Shown piece after piece: positions 1-7,484 of a stretch of DNA of 64,000 nucleotides. Numbering within the stretch: position 1 is the stretch's first letter; every line of letters starts with the position of its first letter. Location: contig NZ_CP108488.1 in assembly GCF_035987325.1 (NCBI RefSeq), forward strand, positions 3,038,001-3,102,000. The letters run 5' to 3'. The position numbers and the translations under genes are program-made. Source of the DNA: Streptomyces sp. NBC_01244 (GTDB taxonomy: Bacteria > Actinomycetota > Actinomycetes > Streptomycetales > Streptomycetaceae). Under the pieces are notes generated by a model. That model was not told where the DNA came from. It was given only the letters and a program-made list of their open reading frames with translations, and ran no database searches.

Positions 1-193
1 CATCGGCGCGGGCGCGGAGTGCGACGCGCAGGTGCTGGTGTGGACGGACATGATGGGGCTGACCGGCGGGAAGATGCCGAAGTTCGTCAAGCAGTACGCG
101 AACCTCCGCGCGACCATGGGCGACGCGGCGAAGGCCTTCGCCGAGGACGTGGTCGGCGGAACGTTCCCGCAGCCGGAGCACGCCTTCCACTAG
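1..193 (+). CDS. panB: 3-methyl-2-oxobutanoate hydroxymethyltransferase, C-terminal fragment
   Basis: This is the 3' end of a gene that begins before the window; 63 residues are visible, in the frame starting at base 2. PanB transfers a hydroxymethyl group from methylene-tetrahydrofolate to 2-oxoisovalerate in pantothenate synthesis. The visible part has the family's C-terminal pattern: a Gly-Ala-Gly turn followed by CDAQVLVW, a DM-x-GL segment, KFVKQY, and a tail ending FPQPEHAFH. The stop is TAG at 191-193. Nothing can be said about the N-terminal catalytic half, but the tail looks normal and complete. Confidence 0.85.
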   Translation, partial: IGAGAECDAQVLVWTDMMGLTGGKMPKFVKQYANLRATMGDAAKAFAEDVVGGTFPQPEHAFH

Positions 194-239
194 CCGGATA
201 GCCGGCCGACGGCCCGCCCGCGGATCCCACCGATGTTCC

Positions 240-345
240 GTCGGTGCTCTACGGACGGGCCGTCGGTGCTCTGCGGACGGGCCGTCGGTGCTTGTCGGTG
301 GCCGTCGGTGCTTGTCGGTGGCCTGTCGGTGGTTTGTCAGTGCCG
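240..345. repeat. Degenerate 20-22 bp tandem repeats upstream of the ABC operon
   Basis: Between panB and the exporter genes, five imperfect direct copies begin GTCGGTG: two 22-bp units with GTGCTCTNCGGACGGGCC, then shorter units with GTGCTTGTCGGTGGCC. The array ends about 10 bases before the likely ATG at 355. An open frame runs through the array into the ABC gene, but its translation is repeat-like and unlike any ABC N-terminus, so I treat the array as leader or promoter DNA. Confidence 0.6.
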
Positions 346-354
346 TCTGGTCCC

Positions 355-1386
355 ATGGTGGACATGACGCGAAACGACAAGAATCCCCTGAACGGCTCGC
401 ACGCCGTAGAGGTCCGGGGGCTGGTCAAGCACTACGGCGAGACCAAAGCCCTCGATGGTGTGGACCTCGATGTCCGCGAGGGAACCGTCCTCGGGGTCCT
501 CGGCCCCAACGGAGCGGGCAAGACCACCCTGGTCCGCATCCTCTCCACCCTGATCACCCCCGACGCCGGCACCGCCCGGGTCGCCGGCTTCGACGTGGTC
601 CGCCAGCCGCGGCAGCTGCGCCGGACCATAGGCCTGACCGGCCAGTACGCCTCGGTCGACGAGAAGCTCTCCGGCTGGGAGAACCTCTACATGATCGGCC
701 GGCTGCTGGACCTGTCCCGCAAGAACTCCCGGAGCCGCGCCGACGAGCTGCTGGAGCGGTTCTCCCTCACGGACGCCGCCAAGAAGGCCGTGATGACCTA
801 CTCCGGCGGCATGCGGCGCCGGCTCGACCTGGCCGCCTCGATGATCGGCAGCCCGGCCGTGCTGTACCTGGACGAGCCGACCACCGGCCTGGACCCCCGT
901 ACCCGCAACGAGGTCTGGGACGAGGTGCAGCGGATGGTCGCCGAGGGGGCCACGGTCCTGCTCACCACCCAGTACATGGAGGAGGCCGAGCAGCTCGCCA
1001 ACGAGCTGACGGTCATCGACAAGGGCAAGGTCATCGCCAACGGCAAGGTCGACGAGCTGAAGGCACGCGTCGGCGGCCGGACCCTGCGGATCCGCCCCAC
1101 CGACCCGGCCGACCTGCCGGGCATGGCCCGCTCCCTGGCGGAGGCCGGTCTGGACGGGGTGGCCGGTTCCCAGGCCGTCCCGGACGAGGGCGCGCTGCTG
1201 GTGCCGATCCTGGCCGATGAGCAGCTGACCGCCGTCGTGGGCCTGCTGGCGGCCCGCGGGTACGGCATATCCGACATCAGCACCTACCTGCCCAGCCTGG
1301 ACGAGGTGTTCCTGTCCATCACCGGGCAGAAGCCCACCGTCTCGGACTCCATCCCCAACCAGCAGACCGAGGAGGTCGCGGCATGA
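355..1386 (+). CDS. Daunorubicin-resistance (DrrA)-type ABC transporter ATP-binding protein
   Basis: This 343-residue nucleotide-binding subunit belongs to an ABC-2 type exporter and would power drug or lipid efflux with the permease that follows. Walker A (GPNGAGKTT) lies near residue 50, the ABC signature (YSGGMRRR) near 149 and Walker B (LYLDEPTTGLD) near 170. The stretch after Walker B (TTQYMEEAEQLA) and the C-terminal DrrA-type domain fit this subfamily. I chose ATG 355 (or ATG 364) because the frame upstream only translates the tandem repeat. The stop overlaps the permease start (ATGA), so the two genes are translationally coupled. The divergent SARP-type regulator nearby may or may not control it. 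The substrate cannot be read from sequence. Confidence 0.85.
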   Translation: MVDMTRNDKNPLNGSHAVEVRGLVKHYGETKALDGVDLDVREGTVLGVLGPNGAGKTTLVRILSTLITPDAGTARVAGFDVVRQPRQLRRTIGLTGQYASVDEKLSGWENLYMIGRLLDLSRKNSRSRADELLERFSLTDAAKKAVMTYSGGMRRRLDLAASMIGSPAVLYLDEPTTGLDPRTRNEVWDEVQRMVAEGATVLLTTQYMEEAEQLANELTVIDKGKVIANGKVDELKARVGGRTLRIRPTDPADLPGMARSLAEAGLDGVAGSQAVPDEGALLVPILADEQLTAVVGLLAARGYGISDISTYLPSLDEVFLSITGQKPTVSDSIPNQQTEEVAA

Positions 1387-2234
1387 GCACCGTAACCACG
1401 ACGAAGCCCAGCCCCACCGCGGCCGCCCCGGCCGGCGGGCCCGTCCCGGCGGACGAGGGCCGGATCGGTCTGCGGGGCAACCTGCGTCACATCGGCGCCC
1501 TGGCCCGGCGCAACGTCCTGCAGATCAAGCAGGACCCCGAGTCGATGTTCGACGTCCTGTTCATGCCGATCATCTTCACGCTGCTGTTCGTCTTCGTCTT
1601 CGGCGGCGCGATCTCCGGCAAGGGCAACCAGGGCGAGTACGTCAACTACGTGGTCCCGGGCCTGATGGCGATGATGGGCATGAACATCGCCATGGGTGTG
1701 GGCACCGGGGTCAACGACGACTTCAAGAAGGGCGTGATGGACCGCTTCCGGTCCATGCCGATCGCCCGTTCCTCCGTGCTCATCGCCAAGATCGTGGTCG
1801 AGCTCGGCCGGATGATGGTGGCCATCGCGATCCTGCTCGGCATGGGCTTCCTGCTCGGCCTGTCGATCAAGTCCTCGGTGCTCGACCTGTTCCTCGCCAT
1901 CGGGCTGTCGGCGGTCTTCGGCGCCTCGCTGATGTGGATCTTCATCCTGCTGGGTCTCACCATGAAGACCCCCCAGGCCGTCCAGGGCGTGGCGATGCTG
2001 GTCCTGATGCCGCTGCAGTTCGGCAGCTCGATCTTCGCCCCGCCGACGACGATGCCCGGCTGGCTGCAGAGCTTCACCGACGTCAACCCGCTGTCCAACC
2101 TGGCCGACGCGGCCCGCTCCCTGATCAACGGAACCCCGCTCGGCAACTCCGTGTGGATCACGCTCGCCTGGTCGGTCGGCATCACGCTGGTGACCATGCC
2201 GCTCGCCGTGCGGAAGTTCCGCCAGAAGACCTGA
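1383..2234 (+). CDS. ABC-2 type transporter permease (DrrB-like)
   Basis: This 283-residue integral membrane protein is the permease partner of the upstream ATPase, with a 4-base overlap. It has a cytoplasmic N-terminus of about 45 residues, then roughly six hydrophobic segments, beginning with a helix near residues 55-78 (LFMPIIFTLLFVFVFGG). It carries the ABC-2 motif in which the conserved Gly and Pro of the loop (NYVVPGLMAM) precede the second helix. The segment FKKGVMDRFRSMPI is the usual coupling region between helices 2 and 3. The length matches DrrB-family permeases. Together the two genes form a minimal exporter, and no dedicated substrate gene lies beside them. Confidence 0.85.
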   Translation: MSTVTTTKPSPTAAAPAGGPVPADEGRIGLRGNLRHIGALARRNVLQIKQDPESMFDVLFMPIIFTLLFVFVFGGAISGKGNQGEYVNYVVPGLMAMMGMNIAMGVGTGVNDDFKKGVMDRFRSMPIARSSVLIAKIVVELGRMMVAIAILLGMGFLLGLSIKSSVLDLFLAIGLSAVFGASLMWIFILLGLTMKTPQAVQGVAMLVLMPLQFGSSIFAPPTTMPGWLQSFTDVNPLSNLADAARSLINGTPLGNSVWITLAWSVGITLVTMPLAVRKFRQKT

Positions 2235-2289
2235 TCGGCGGACCGGTCCGGTCCGGATCGCGTCCCGGTCGGACCCCGCACGGGTCAGG

Positions 2290-5200
2290 TCAGACGAGGG
2301 CGGTGGCCTCCTCCAGGGTGAGGCCGCCGCCTTCGGCGTACGCCGCCTCGTACGCGGCGTCGCCGAGCACCGCCCGGGCCAGGCGCTCCGCCTGCTCCAG
2401 GTCCGCGCGCTCGGTGGTGACCGGGAAGTGGGCGGGCGGCAGCAGCGCGTGGTAGGCGCCGATGAGCCGCGCGGCGTCGTACTCCCGGGCCCGGCCGCCG
2501 AGTTGGGCGAGGGAGCGGGCGCCGGTGATCAGGTACGCGGCCGGGAGGTGGGGGGCGAGCATCATGGAGAGCGGGTCCCGGACGGCTTCGATCGCCTGGC
2601 GGAGCCGGGCGATGGCGTCCTCGTACCGGCCCTCCTCGTTGTCGATCCAGGCCAGCAGGCCGAGCAGGAAGCCGTCGAACATGGCGAACGCGCCGACGGC
2701 GAACTCCTCGCGCAGGGCCTGGAGCCGGTCGCGGGCCTCGGCGAGGCGGCCGGTGCGGCCGTAGATGCAGGCGAGGAACATCTGGGCGGCGGGCACGGCC
2801 TCGTTGCCGAACTGGTGGATGGCGCCGGCGAGCAGGCCGGTGAGGATCTCCTCGGCCTCCTCCAGGTGGCCGTCCTCGGCGAGGGTCCCGGCCATCCGCA
2901 CCTGCAACACCGTGACCTGGGCCTTGGCACCGAGCCGCCGGGCGTACTCGATCGCGGCGCGGTAGTCCTGGGCGGCCAGGGCGTACTCCCCGCGCTTCTC
3001 CCGGGCCTCGGCGCGGGCGGAGAGGGCTTCGGCGCAGCCCCAGTCGTCGCCGAGGGACGCGTAGAGGGCGAGGCTCTCCTCGGCGTCGCGCGACGCGCTG
3101 CCGGCCCCGTCGGCGCGGTTGGCGAGGACGTTGGCCCGGAGCTGGAGGGCGGAGGCCAGCTCCCAGCGGTAGCCGAGCGCGCGGGCCGTCTCGACGGTCT
3201 CCTCGGTGGCGCGGTGGAGCAGTTCGGCGTCCCCGGAGATCATGACGGCGTAGATCCACAGGAAGGAAGGGGCCCGGCAGGTCTGTGGCAGCCCCGGGCG
3301 GTAGGCGGCGACCACGCCCTCGGCCTGGGCGCGGACCTCGGGGGTGGACCAGGTGGAGCTGATCTGGTCGCGGGCGACCAGACACATCAGCTGGATGCCG
3401 CGCCAGGCCTCGGTGAGCAGTTCGCCCTCGTAGGGCGGGGGCGTGTCGACGATCTGCTCGTAGACGGGTGGGGCGGGGACGACGGGCGCGGCGAAGGGGT
3501 CCGGGCCGAGGGCTGCGGCGGCACCCGCCCAGTGGCGGGTCTCGGCGCGCAGATCGTGCATGTGCCAGTACCAGCCGAGGGAGTGCACGAGGCAGAGCAC
3601 CTCGCCCACGTCCTTGGCGGCGACGGCGCGGCGCAGGGCGGTGCGCAGGTTCTCGTACTCGGTGGCCAGCCGGTCGGCGGCTGCGCGCTGGCCGTGGCCG
3701 CGCAGCAGCGGCTCGGTGGCGCGGGCGAGTTCCCGGTAGTGGGTGAGGTGGCGGCCCTCGGTCTGCGCCCGGTCCTCGCCGGCCTCGGCGAGGCGGTCGG
3801 CCGCGTACTCGGCGACGGTCTCCAGGAGGCGGTAGCGCATCCCGGCGGGGCCGTCGGGGGCGGCGACGACGAGGGACTTGTCCACAAGGGATCCGAGCAG
3901 GTCGGCGACGTCGGAGCCATCGAGGTATCCCCCGTCCGCGCAGACGGCTTCGGCGGCGTCGAGGTCGCAGCCGCCGGCGAAGACGGACAGCCGGCGCAGC
4001 ACGGCCCGTTCGGGCTCGTCGAGCAGGTCCCAGGACCAGTCGACCACCGCGCGCAGGGTCTGCTGGCGGGGCAGGTGGGTGCGCGAGCCGCCGGTCAGCA
4101 GCCTGAAACGGTCGTCCAGCCGGTCGGCGATCTGGCGGGGGGTGAGCAGCCGCAGCCGGGCGGCGGCCAGCTCGATGGCGAGCGGCATCCCGTCGAGGCG
4201 GCGGCAGATCTCGACGGCGGCGGCCGGGTCGTCGTCGACGCTGAACCCCGCCCGGGCGGCGGCCCCGCGGTCGTCGAGCAGCCGCAGCGCGACGGGGTCG
4301 GGCAGCGGGTCCACCGGGCGCAGGGTCTCCCCCGGCACGCCGAGGGGTTCGCGGCTGGTGGCCAGGATCTGCACGCCGGGGCAGCGCGCGAGCACTTCCT
4401 CGGCGAGGCGGGCGGCGGCGTCGACGACGTGCTCGCAGTTGTCGAGGATGACCAGCATCCGGCGCCGCGCGCAATGCTCCGCGAGGCGGTCGAGGGGCCG
4501 GTCCCCGCGCTCGGTCCGCACCCGCATCTCCTCGGCGGCGGGGCCTCGCAGCTTGGTCTCCCGGGCCCCCAGCGCGACGAGCACGGCCTCGGCGACGTCC
4601 TCCGGATCGTCCACGGGAGCCAACTCCACGAACCACACGCCGTCGGCCCAGGCGGGGGCGGGGCCGGGGCCGGGCGCGCCGCCGGTGGCGGCGCGGTCGG
4701 CCGATGGGTGCTCCGGGGTGGCGGGGCGTGCGTCCGGTGTGCCGCGGCCGGCGCGGGCGTGCGCTTCGGCGGCCTCCTGCGACAGCCGGGTCTTGCCGGC
4801 GCCGCCGGGTCCGAGCAGGGTGACCAGCCGCGACCGGGCGAGGTCGTCCCCGATGACCCGGATGTCCTCCTCCCGCCCGACGAAGGTGGTCAGCCGCATC
4901 CGCAGGTTGCCCGCGCCCTGCCCGGGCGGTACGTGACCGGGCCCGGCGGCGAGTACGGCTCCGGCTCCGGCTCCGTAAGGGTCCCCGCTGCCCGGCCCAC
5001 CCGGACCGGACGGACCCGGCCCGTCGGCGGGGCCGGAGCCCGCTCCGCCGGGTCCGGTCGCGTGGCCGGAGCCCGGTACGTCAGGTCCGGCCGTGGAGCC
5101 GGAGTCCGCCCGGTCGGGCCCGGACGGGACCGCGGCGGTGGTCCCGGACGGCACTGAGGTGGCGGTGGTCGCGGACGGCGCCGAGGAGGACCGGTGCGGC

Positions 5201-6198
5201 TCGGCCGGGGTGCCGGGCCGGCCGTCACGGCCGGGGCCCGGCCCGGGCCCGCCGGGTCCGGCCGGGGCGGCGGAGGAGCCCTGTGTGGTCCCGGCGGGCA
5301 CGCCGGACCCGGACCGGGCCTGGTGCGCCCGGCCTCGCGAGGCCTCGGCGGAGTGGCCGGCCCCCAGGTCGGGAGCGGATCCGCCCTGCTCCGTCCGGGT
5401 GGGCCGATCGGTCCGGTCGGTCCCGGCAGTCGGCTCCGGGGGAAGCGGCCCGGGTCCGGCCGGCGGGACGGAACGCCCGGGTGCCGCCGTCGGGTCGGTC
5501 AGCAGGGCCCTGTGGAGGGCGCGGAGGGCGGGGCCCGGAGTGGTGCCCAGGCGGGTGGCCAGGTCGCGGCGGACCTCCTCGTAAGCGGCCAGCGCCTCCG
5601 CCGGTCGGCCCGCGTCGCGCAGCGCGCGGATGCGCAGGGCCTGCAGGGACTCGTCCAGCGGCAGCCCCGCGCACAGCGCGGTCAGCTCCGGCAGGACCCG
5701 CTCGGCCTCCCCCAGCGCCAGCGCCGCGTGCAGGCGGCCCCGGCGCGCGTCCAGCCGTAGCGCCTCCCAGCGGGCGGCCTCCGGCCCGGAACCCGGCAGG
5801 GAGCCCAGCGGCTCGCCCCGCCACAGGGCGAGGGCCTCGTCGTACAGGGCGGCCGCCTCCGCCGGGGAGGCCTGCGCCGCCGCCCGCGCGAGCCGCTCGA
5901 AGCGGTACAGGTCGATGTCGTCCCGGGCGGCGACGAGCCAGTAGCCGCCTTCCCCGGACCCCACCGCCTCGCGCCCCAGGGCCCTCCGCAGCCGTCCCAC
6001 CAGCGCCTGGAGCGCCGCGGGGCCGTCCGCGGGCGGGTCGCCGTCCCACACCTCTTCGATGAGCGAGGCCACCGGCACCGCCCGCCCCGGCCGCAGCGCG
6101 AGCGCCGTCAGGAGCGCGCGCAGCCGCGCTCCGCCGACGGGTACGGTGCTCCCGTCGTCGCGGATGGCCTGGGTGGTGCCGAGCATCGCGTAACGCAC
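2290..6198 (-). CDS. SARP/AfsR-type transcriptional regulator with BTAD, NB-ARC-like ATPase and TPR regions
   Basis: This 1302-residue regulator is read on the minus strand. It has an N-terminal winged-helix DNA-binding region (about residues 1-95, starting VRYAMLG as in AfsR relatives) and a bacterial transcriptional activator domain (about 95-240). A Pro/Gly/Ser/Thr-rich linker of roughly 190 residues follows (about 240-430). Next come an STAND-type ATPase with Walker A (GPGGAGKTR, near 460) and Walker B (LVILDNCEHV), and a long TPR-like C-terminal half. GTG 6198 is preferred because family members begin with the V-R-(F/Y)-x-(V/M)-L-G strand; ATG 6186 is the alternative. Such proteins activate secondary-metabolite or export genes. 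The target is unknown; the Drr-like exporter is the nearest candidate. The linker DNA is highly repetitive. Confidence 0.85.
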   Translation of the reverse strand: MRYAMLGTTQAIRDDGSTVPVGGARLRALLTALALRPGRAVPVASLIEEVWDGDPPADGPAALQALVGRLRRALGREAVGSGEGGYWLVAARDDIDLYRFERLARAAAQASPAEAAALYDEALALWRGEPLGSLPGSGPEAARWEALRLDARRGRLHAALALGEAERVLPELTALCAGLPLDESLQALRIRALRDAGRPAEALAAYEEVRRDLATRLGTTPGPALRALHRALLTDPTAAPGRSVPPAGPGPLPPEPTAGTDRTDRPTRTEQGGSAPDLGAGHSAEASRGRAHQARSGSGVPAGTTQGSSAAPAGPGGPGPGPGRDGRPGTPAEPHRSSSAPSATTATSVPSGTTAAVPSGPDRADSGSTAGPDVPGSGHATGPGGAGSGPADGPGPSGPGGPGSGDPYGAGAGAVLAAGPGHVPPGQGAGNLRMRLTTFVGREEDIRVIGDDLARSRLVTLLGPGGAGKTRLSQEAAEAHARAGRGTPDARPATPEHPSADRAATGGAPGPGPAPAWADGVWFVELAPVDDPEDVAEAVLVALGARETKLRGPAAEEMRVRTERGDRPLDRLAEHCARRRMLVILDNCEHVVDAAARLAEEVLARCPGVQILATSREPLGVPGETLRPVDPLPDPVALRLLDDRGAAARAGFSVDDDPAAAVEICRRLDGMPLAIELAAARLRLLTPRQIADRLDDRFRLLTGGSRTHLPRQQTLRAVVDWSWDLLDEPERAVLRRLSVFAGGCDLDAAEAVCADGGYLDGSDVADLLGSLVDKSLVVAAPDGPAGMRYRLLETVAEYAADRLAEAGEDRAQTEGRHLTHYRELARATEPLLRGHGQRAAADRLATEYENLRTALRRAVAAKDVGEVLCLVHSLGWYWHMHDLRAETRHWAGAAAALGPDPFAAPVVPAPPVYEQIVDTPPPYEGELLTEAWRGIQLMCLVARDQISSTWSTPEVRAQAEGVVAAYRPGLPQTCRAPSFLWIYAVMISGDAELLHRATEETVETARALGYRWELASALQLRANVLANRADGAGSASRDAEESLALYASLGDDWGCAEALSARAEAREKRGEYALAAQDYRAAIEYARRLGAKAQVTVLQVRMAGTLAEDGHLEEAEEILTGLLAGAIHQFGNEAVPAAQMFLACIYGRTGRLAEARDRLQALREEFAVGAFAMFDGFLLGLLAWIDNEEGRYEDAIARLRQAIEAVRDPLSMMLAPHLPAAYLITGARSLAQLGGRAREYDAARLIGAYHALLPPAHFPVTTERADLEQAERLARAVLGDAAYEAAYAEGGGLTLEEATALV

Positions 6199-6258
6199 CG
6201 GCCCATTGTCTCCGGCCCCGGGCCCCCTCGGGCGCCGCCTCCGGGATAGGTTCGCCGT

Positions 6259-7083
6259 ATGGGTCCCCAGGGCAGTCAGAACCGCAGTCATCACCACACT
6301 CACGACCGCGGCGACCGGAAGATCAGTCCCGTGTTCCTCGGCATCTTCGCCGTCATGGCGGTGACGGGGTGGGCCGTGTGGACGGGGTACTCGACCAGCG
6401 CCGGGCTGGCCGTGTTCCTCTTCGTCACGGCGGCCTGGATCGTGTCCCTGTGCCTGCACGAGTACGCGCACGCCCGCACCGCCCTGCACAGCGGTGACCT
6501 CAGCGTCGGCGCGAAGGGCTACCTGACGCTGAACCCCCTCAAGTACACGCACGCGCTGCTCAGCATCATCCTCCCCGTCCTCTTCGTGATCATGGGTGGC
6601 CTGGGTCTCCCCGGCGGCGCGGTGTACATCGAGCGCGACCGCATCGAGGGCCGCTGGCGGCACAGCCTCATCTCGGCGGCCGGCCCGCTGACGAACGTGG
6701 CCTTCGCGGCGGTCTGCACGGCTCCGTTCTGGCTGAACGCCCTGGACGGGGTCCCGATGGTGTTCCGCTTCGCGCTCGGTTTCCTGGCCCTGCTCCAGGT
6801 CTCGGCGGCGATCCTGAACTTCCTGCCGGTCCCGGGCCTGGACGGCTACGGCATCATCGAGCCCTGGCTGTCCCACCGGATCCGCCGCGAGGTGGCGCCA
6901 CTGGCGCCGTTCGGCCTGCTGGCCGTCTTCGCGCTGCTGTGGATCCCGGAGGTCAACGCGTACTTCTTCGACGCGGTGTACGCGGTCCTGTCGGCGCTGG
7001 GCGTGAGCGAGCTGGAGGCGTACTGCGGCCGCGACCTCTACCAGTTCTGGCAGGACACCAGCGGCTTCTGCCAGGCACCCTAG
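6259..7083 (+). CDS. Site-2 protease (M50) family integral membrane protein
   Basis: This 274-residue intramembrane metalloprotease-like protein is transcribed divergently from the SARP gene. The zinc motif HEYAH is at residues 67-71 inside a hydrophobic helix. The second family motif, NFLPVPGLDGY, holding the third metal ligand Asp, is near residues 187-197. About six hydrophobic segments are present, with a His-rich cytoplasmic N-terminus. Such proteins cleave membrane-embedded substrates such as anti-sigma factors, but no anti-sigma or sigma gene adjoins it. It lacks PDZ and CBS domains, placing it in the short M50 group. A C-terminal extension with two Cys residues (residue 260 onward) is unusual. 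Confidence 0.85.
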   Translation: MGPQGSQNRSHHHTHDRGDRKISPVFLGIFAVMAVTGWAVWTGYSTSAGLAVFLFVTAAWIVSLCLHEYAHARTALHSGDLSVGAKGYLTLNPLKYTHALLSIILPVLFVIMGGLGLPGGAVYIERDRIEGRWRHSLISAAGPLTNVAFAAVCTAPFWLNALDGVPMVFRFALGFLALLQVSAAILNFLPVPGLDGYGIIEPWLSHRIRREVAPLAPFGLLAVFALLWIPEVNAYFFDAVYAVLSALGVSELEAYCGRDLYQFWQDTSGFCQAP

Positions 7084-7114
7084 GGGGCGTCGCCGACCCG
7101 AGGCCGGCCCCGGC

Positions 7115-7309
7115 TCAGCCCGCGGCGCGGGCCGCTGCGGCGGCCTTCTCGATCTTCGCCTTGCGCACGTAGAACCACGCCATGTTCGAGGTGATGCCCG
7201 CCATCAGCACCCACGCGATCCCGAGCAGGCTGCCCTCGACGAAGGAGACCACGGCGGCGGCAGTGGCGAGGACGCAGAGAACGACGGCGAACACGGCAAG
7301 GCGGGGCAT
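7115..7309 (-). CDS. Small two-helix membrane protein, hypothetical
   Basis: This 64-residue protein has two hydrophobic stretches (residues 4-24 and 30-48) followed by a basic, Ala/Lys-rich tail (RKAKIEKAAAAARAAG). ATG 7309 is preceded by a GAGGAG ribosome site at a good distance, which supports translation. It sits alone between the protease and the TerD fusion gene. I do not recognise a family; the layout suggests a small inner-membrane protein with a cytoplasmic helix. Confidence 0.6.
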   Translation of the reverse strand: MPRLAVFAVVLCVLATAAAVVSFVEGSLLGIAWVLMAGITSNMAWFYVRKAKIEKAAAAARAAG

Positions 7310-7484
7310 GGTGGAGGCTCCTCGAAGACACTGAAGCGGTTCAAGCCCCTCCAGTGTCCCCCATGCCCCGGCGTGCTCCCGTCCGACCGATTTCCGACAT
7401 CCCGTGATCTTTTCCTCCTCCCGCCGCTACGGTTCGCCCGAGACGCACCACGCACGGGGGGTGCGGAAGGACCGGGGGGAAGAC

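Noticed and set aside
2285..5157. Long open frames overlapping the SARP gene, on the same strand in another frame and on the opposite strand (2428-5157 plus)
   Set aside because: They are Gly/Arg/Pro-rich translations caused by GC bias; the minus-strand frame with SARP, NB-ARC and TPR motifs explains the region.
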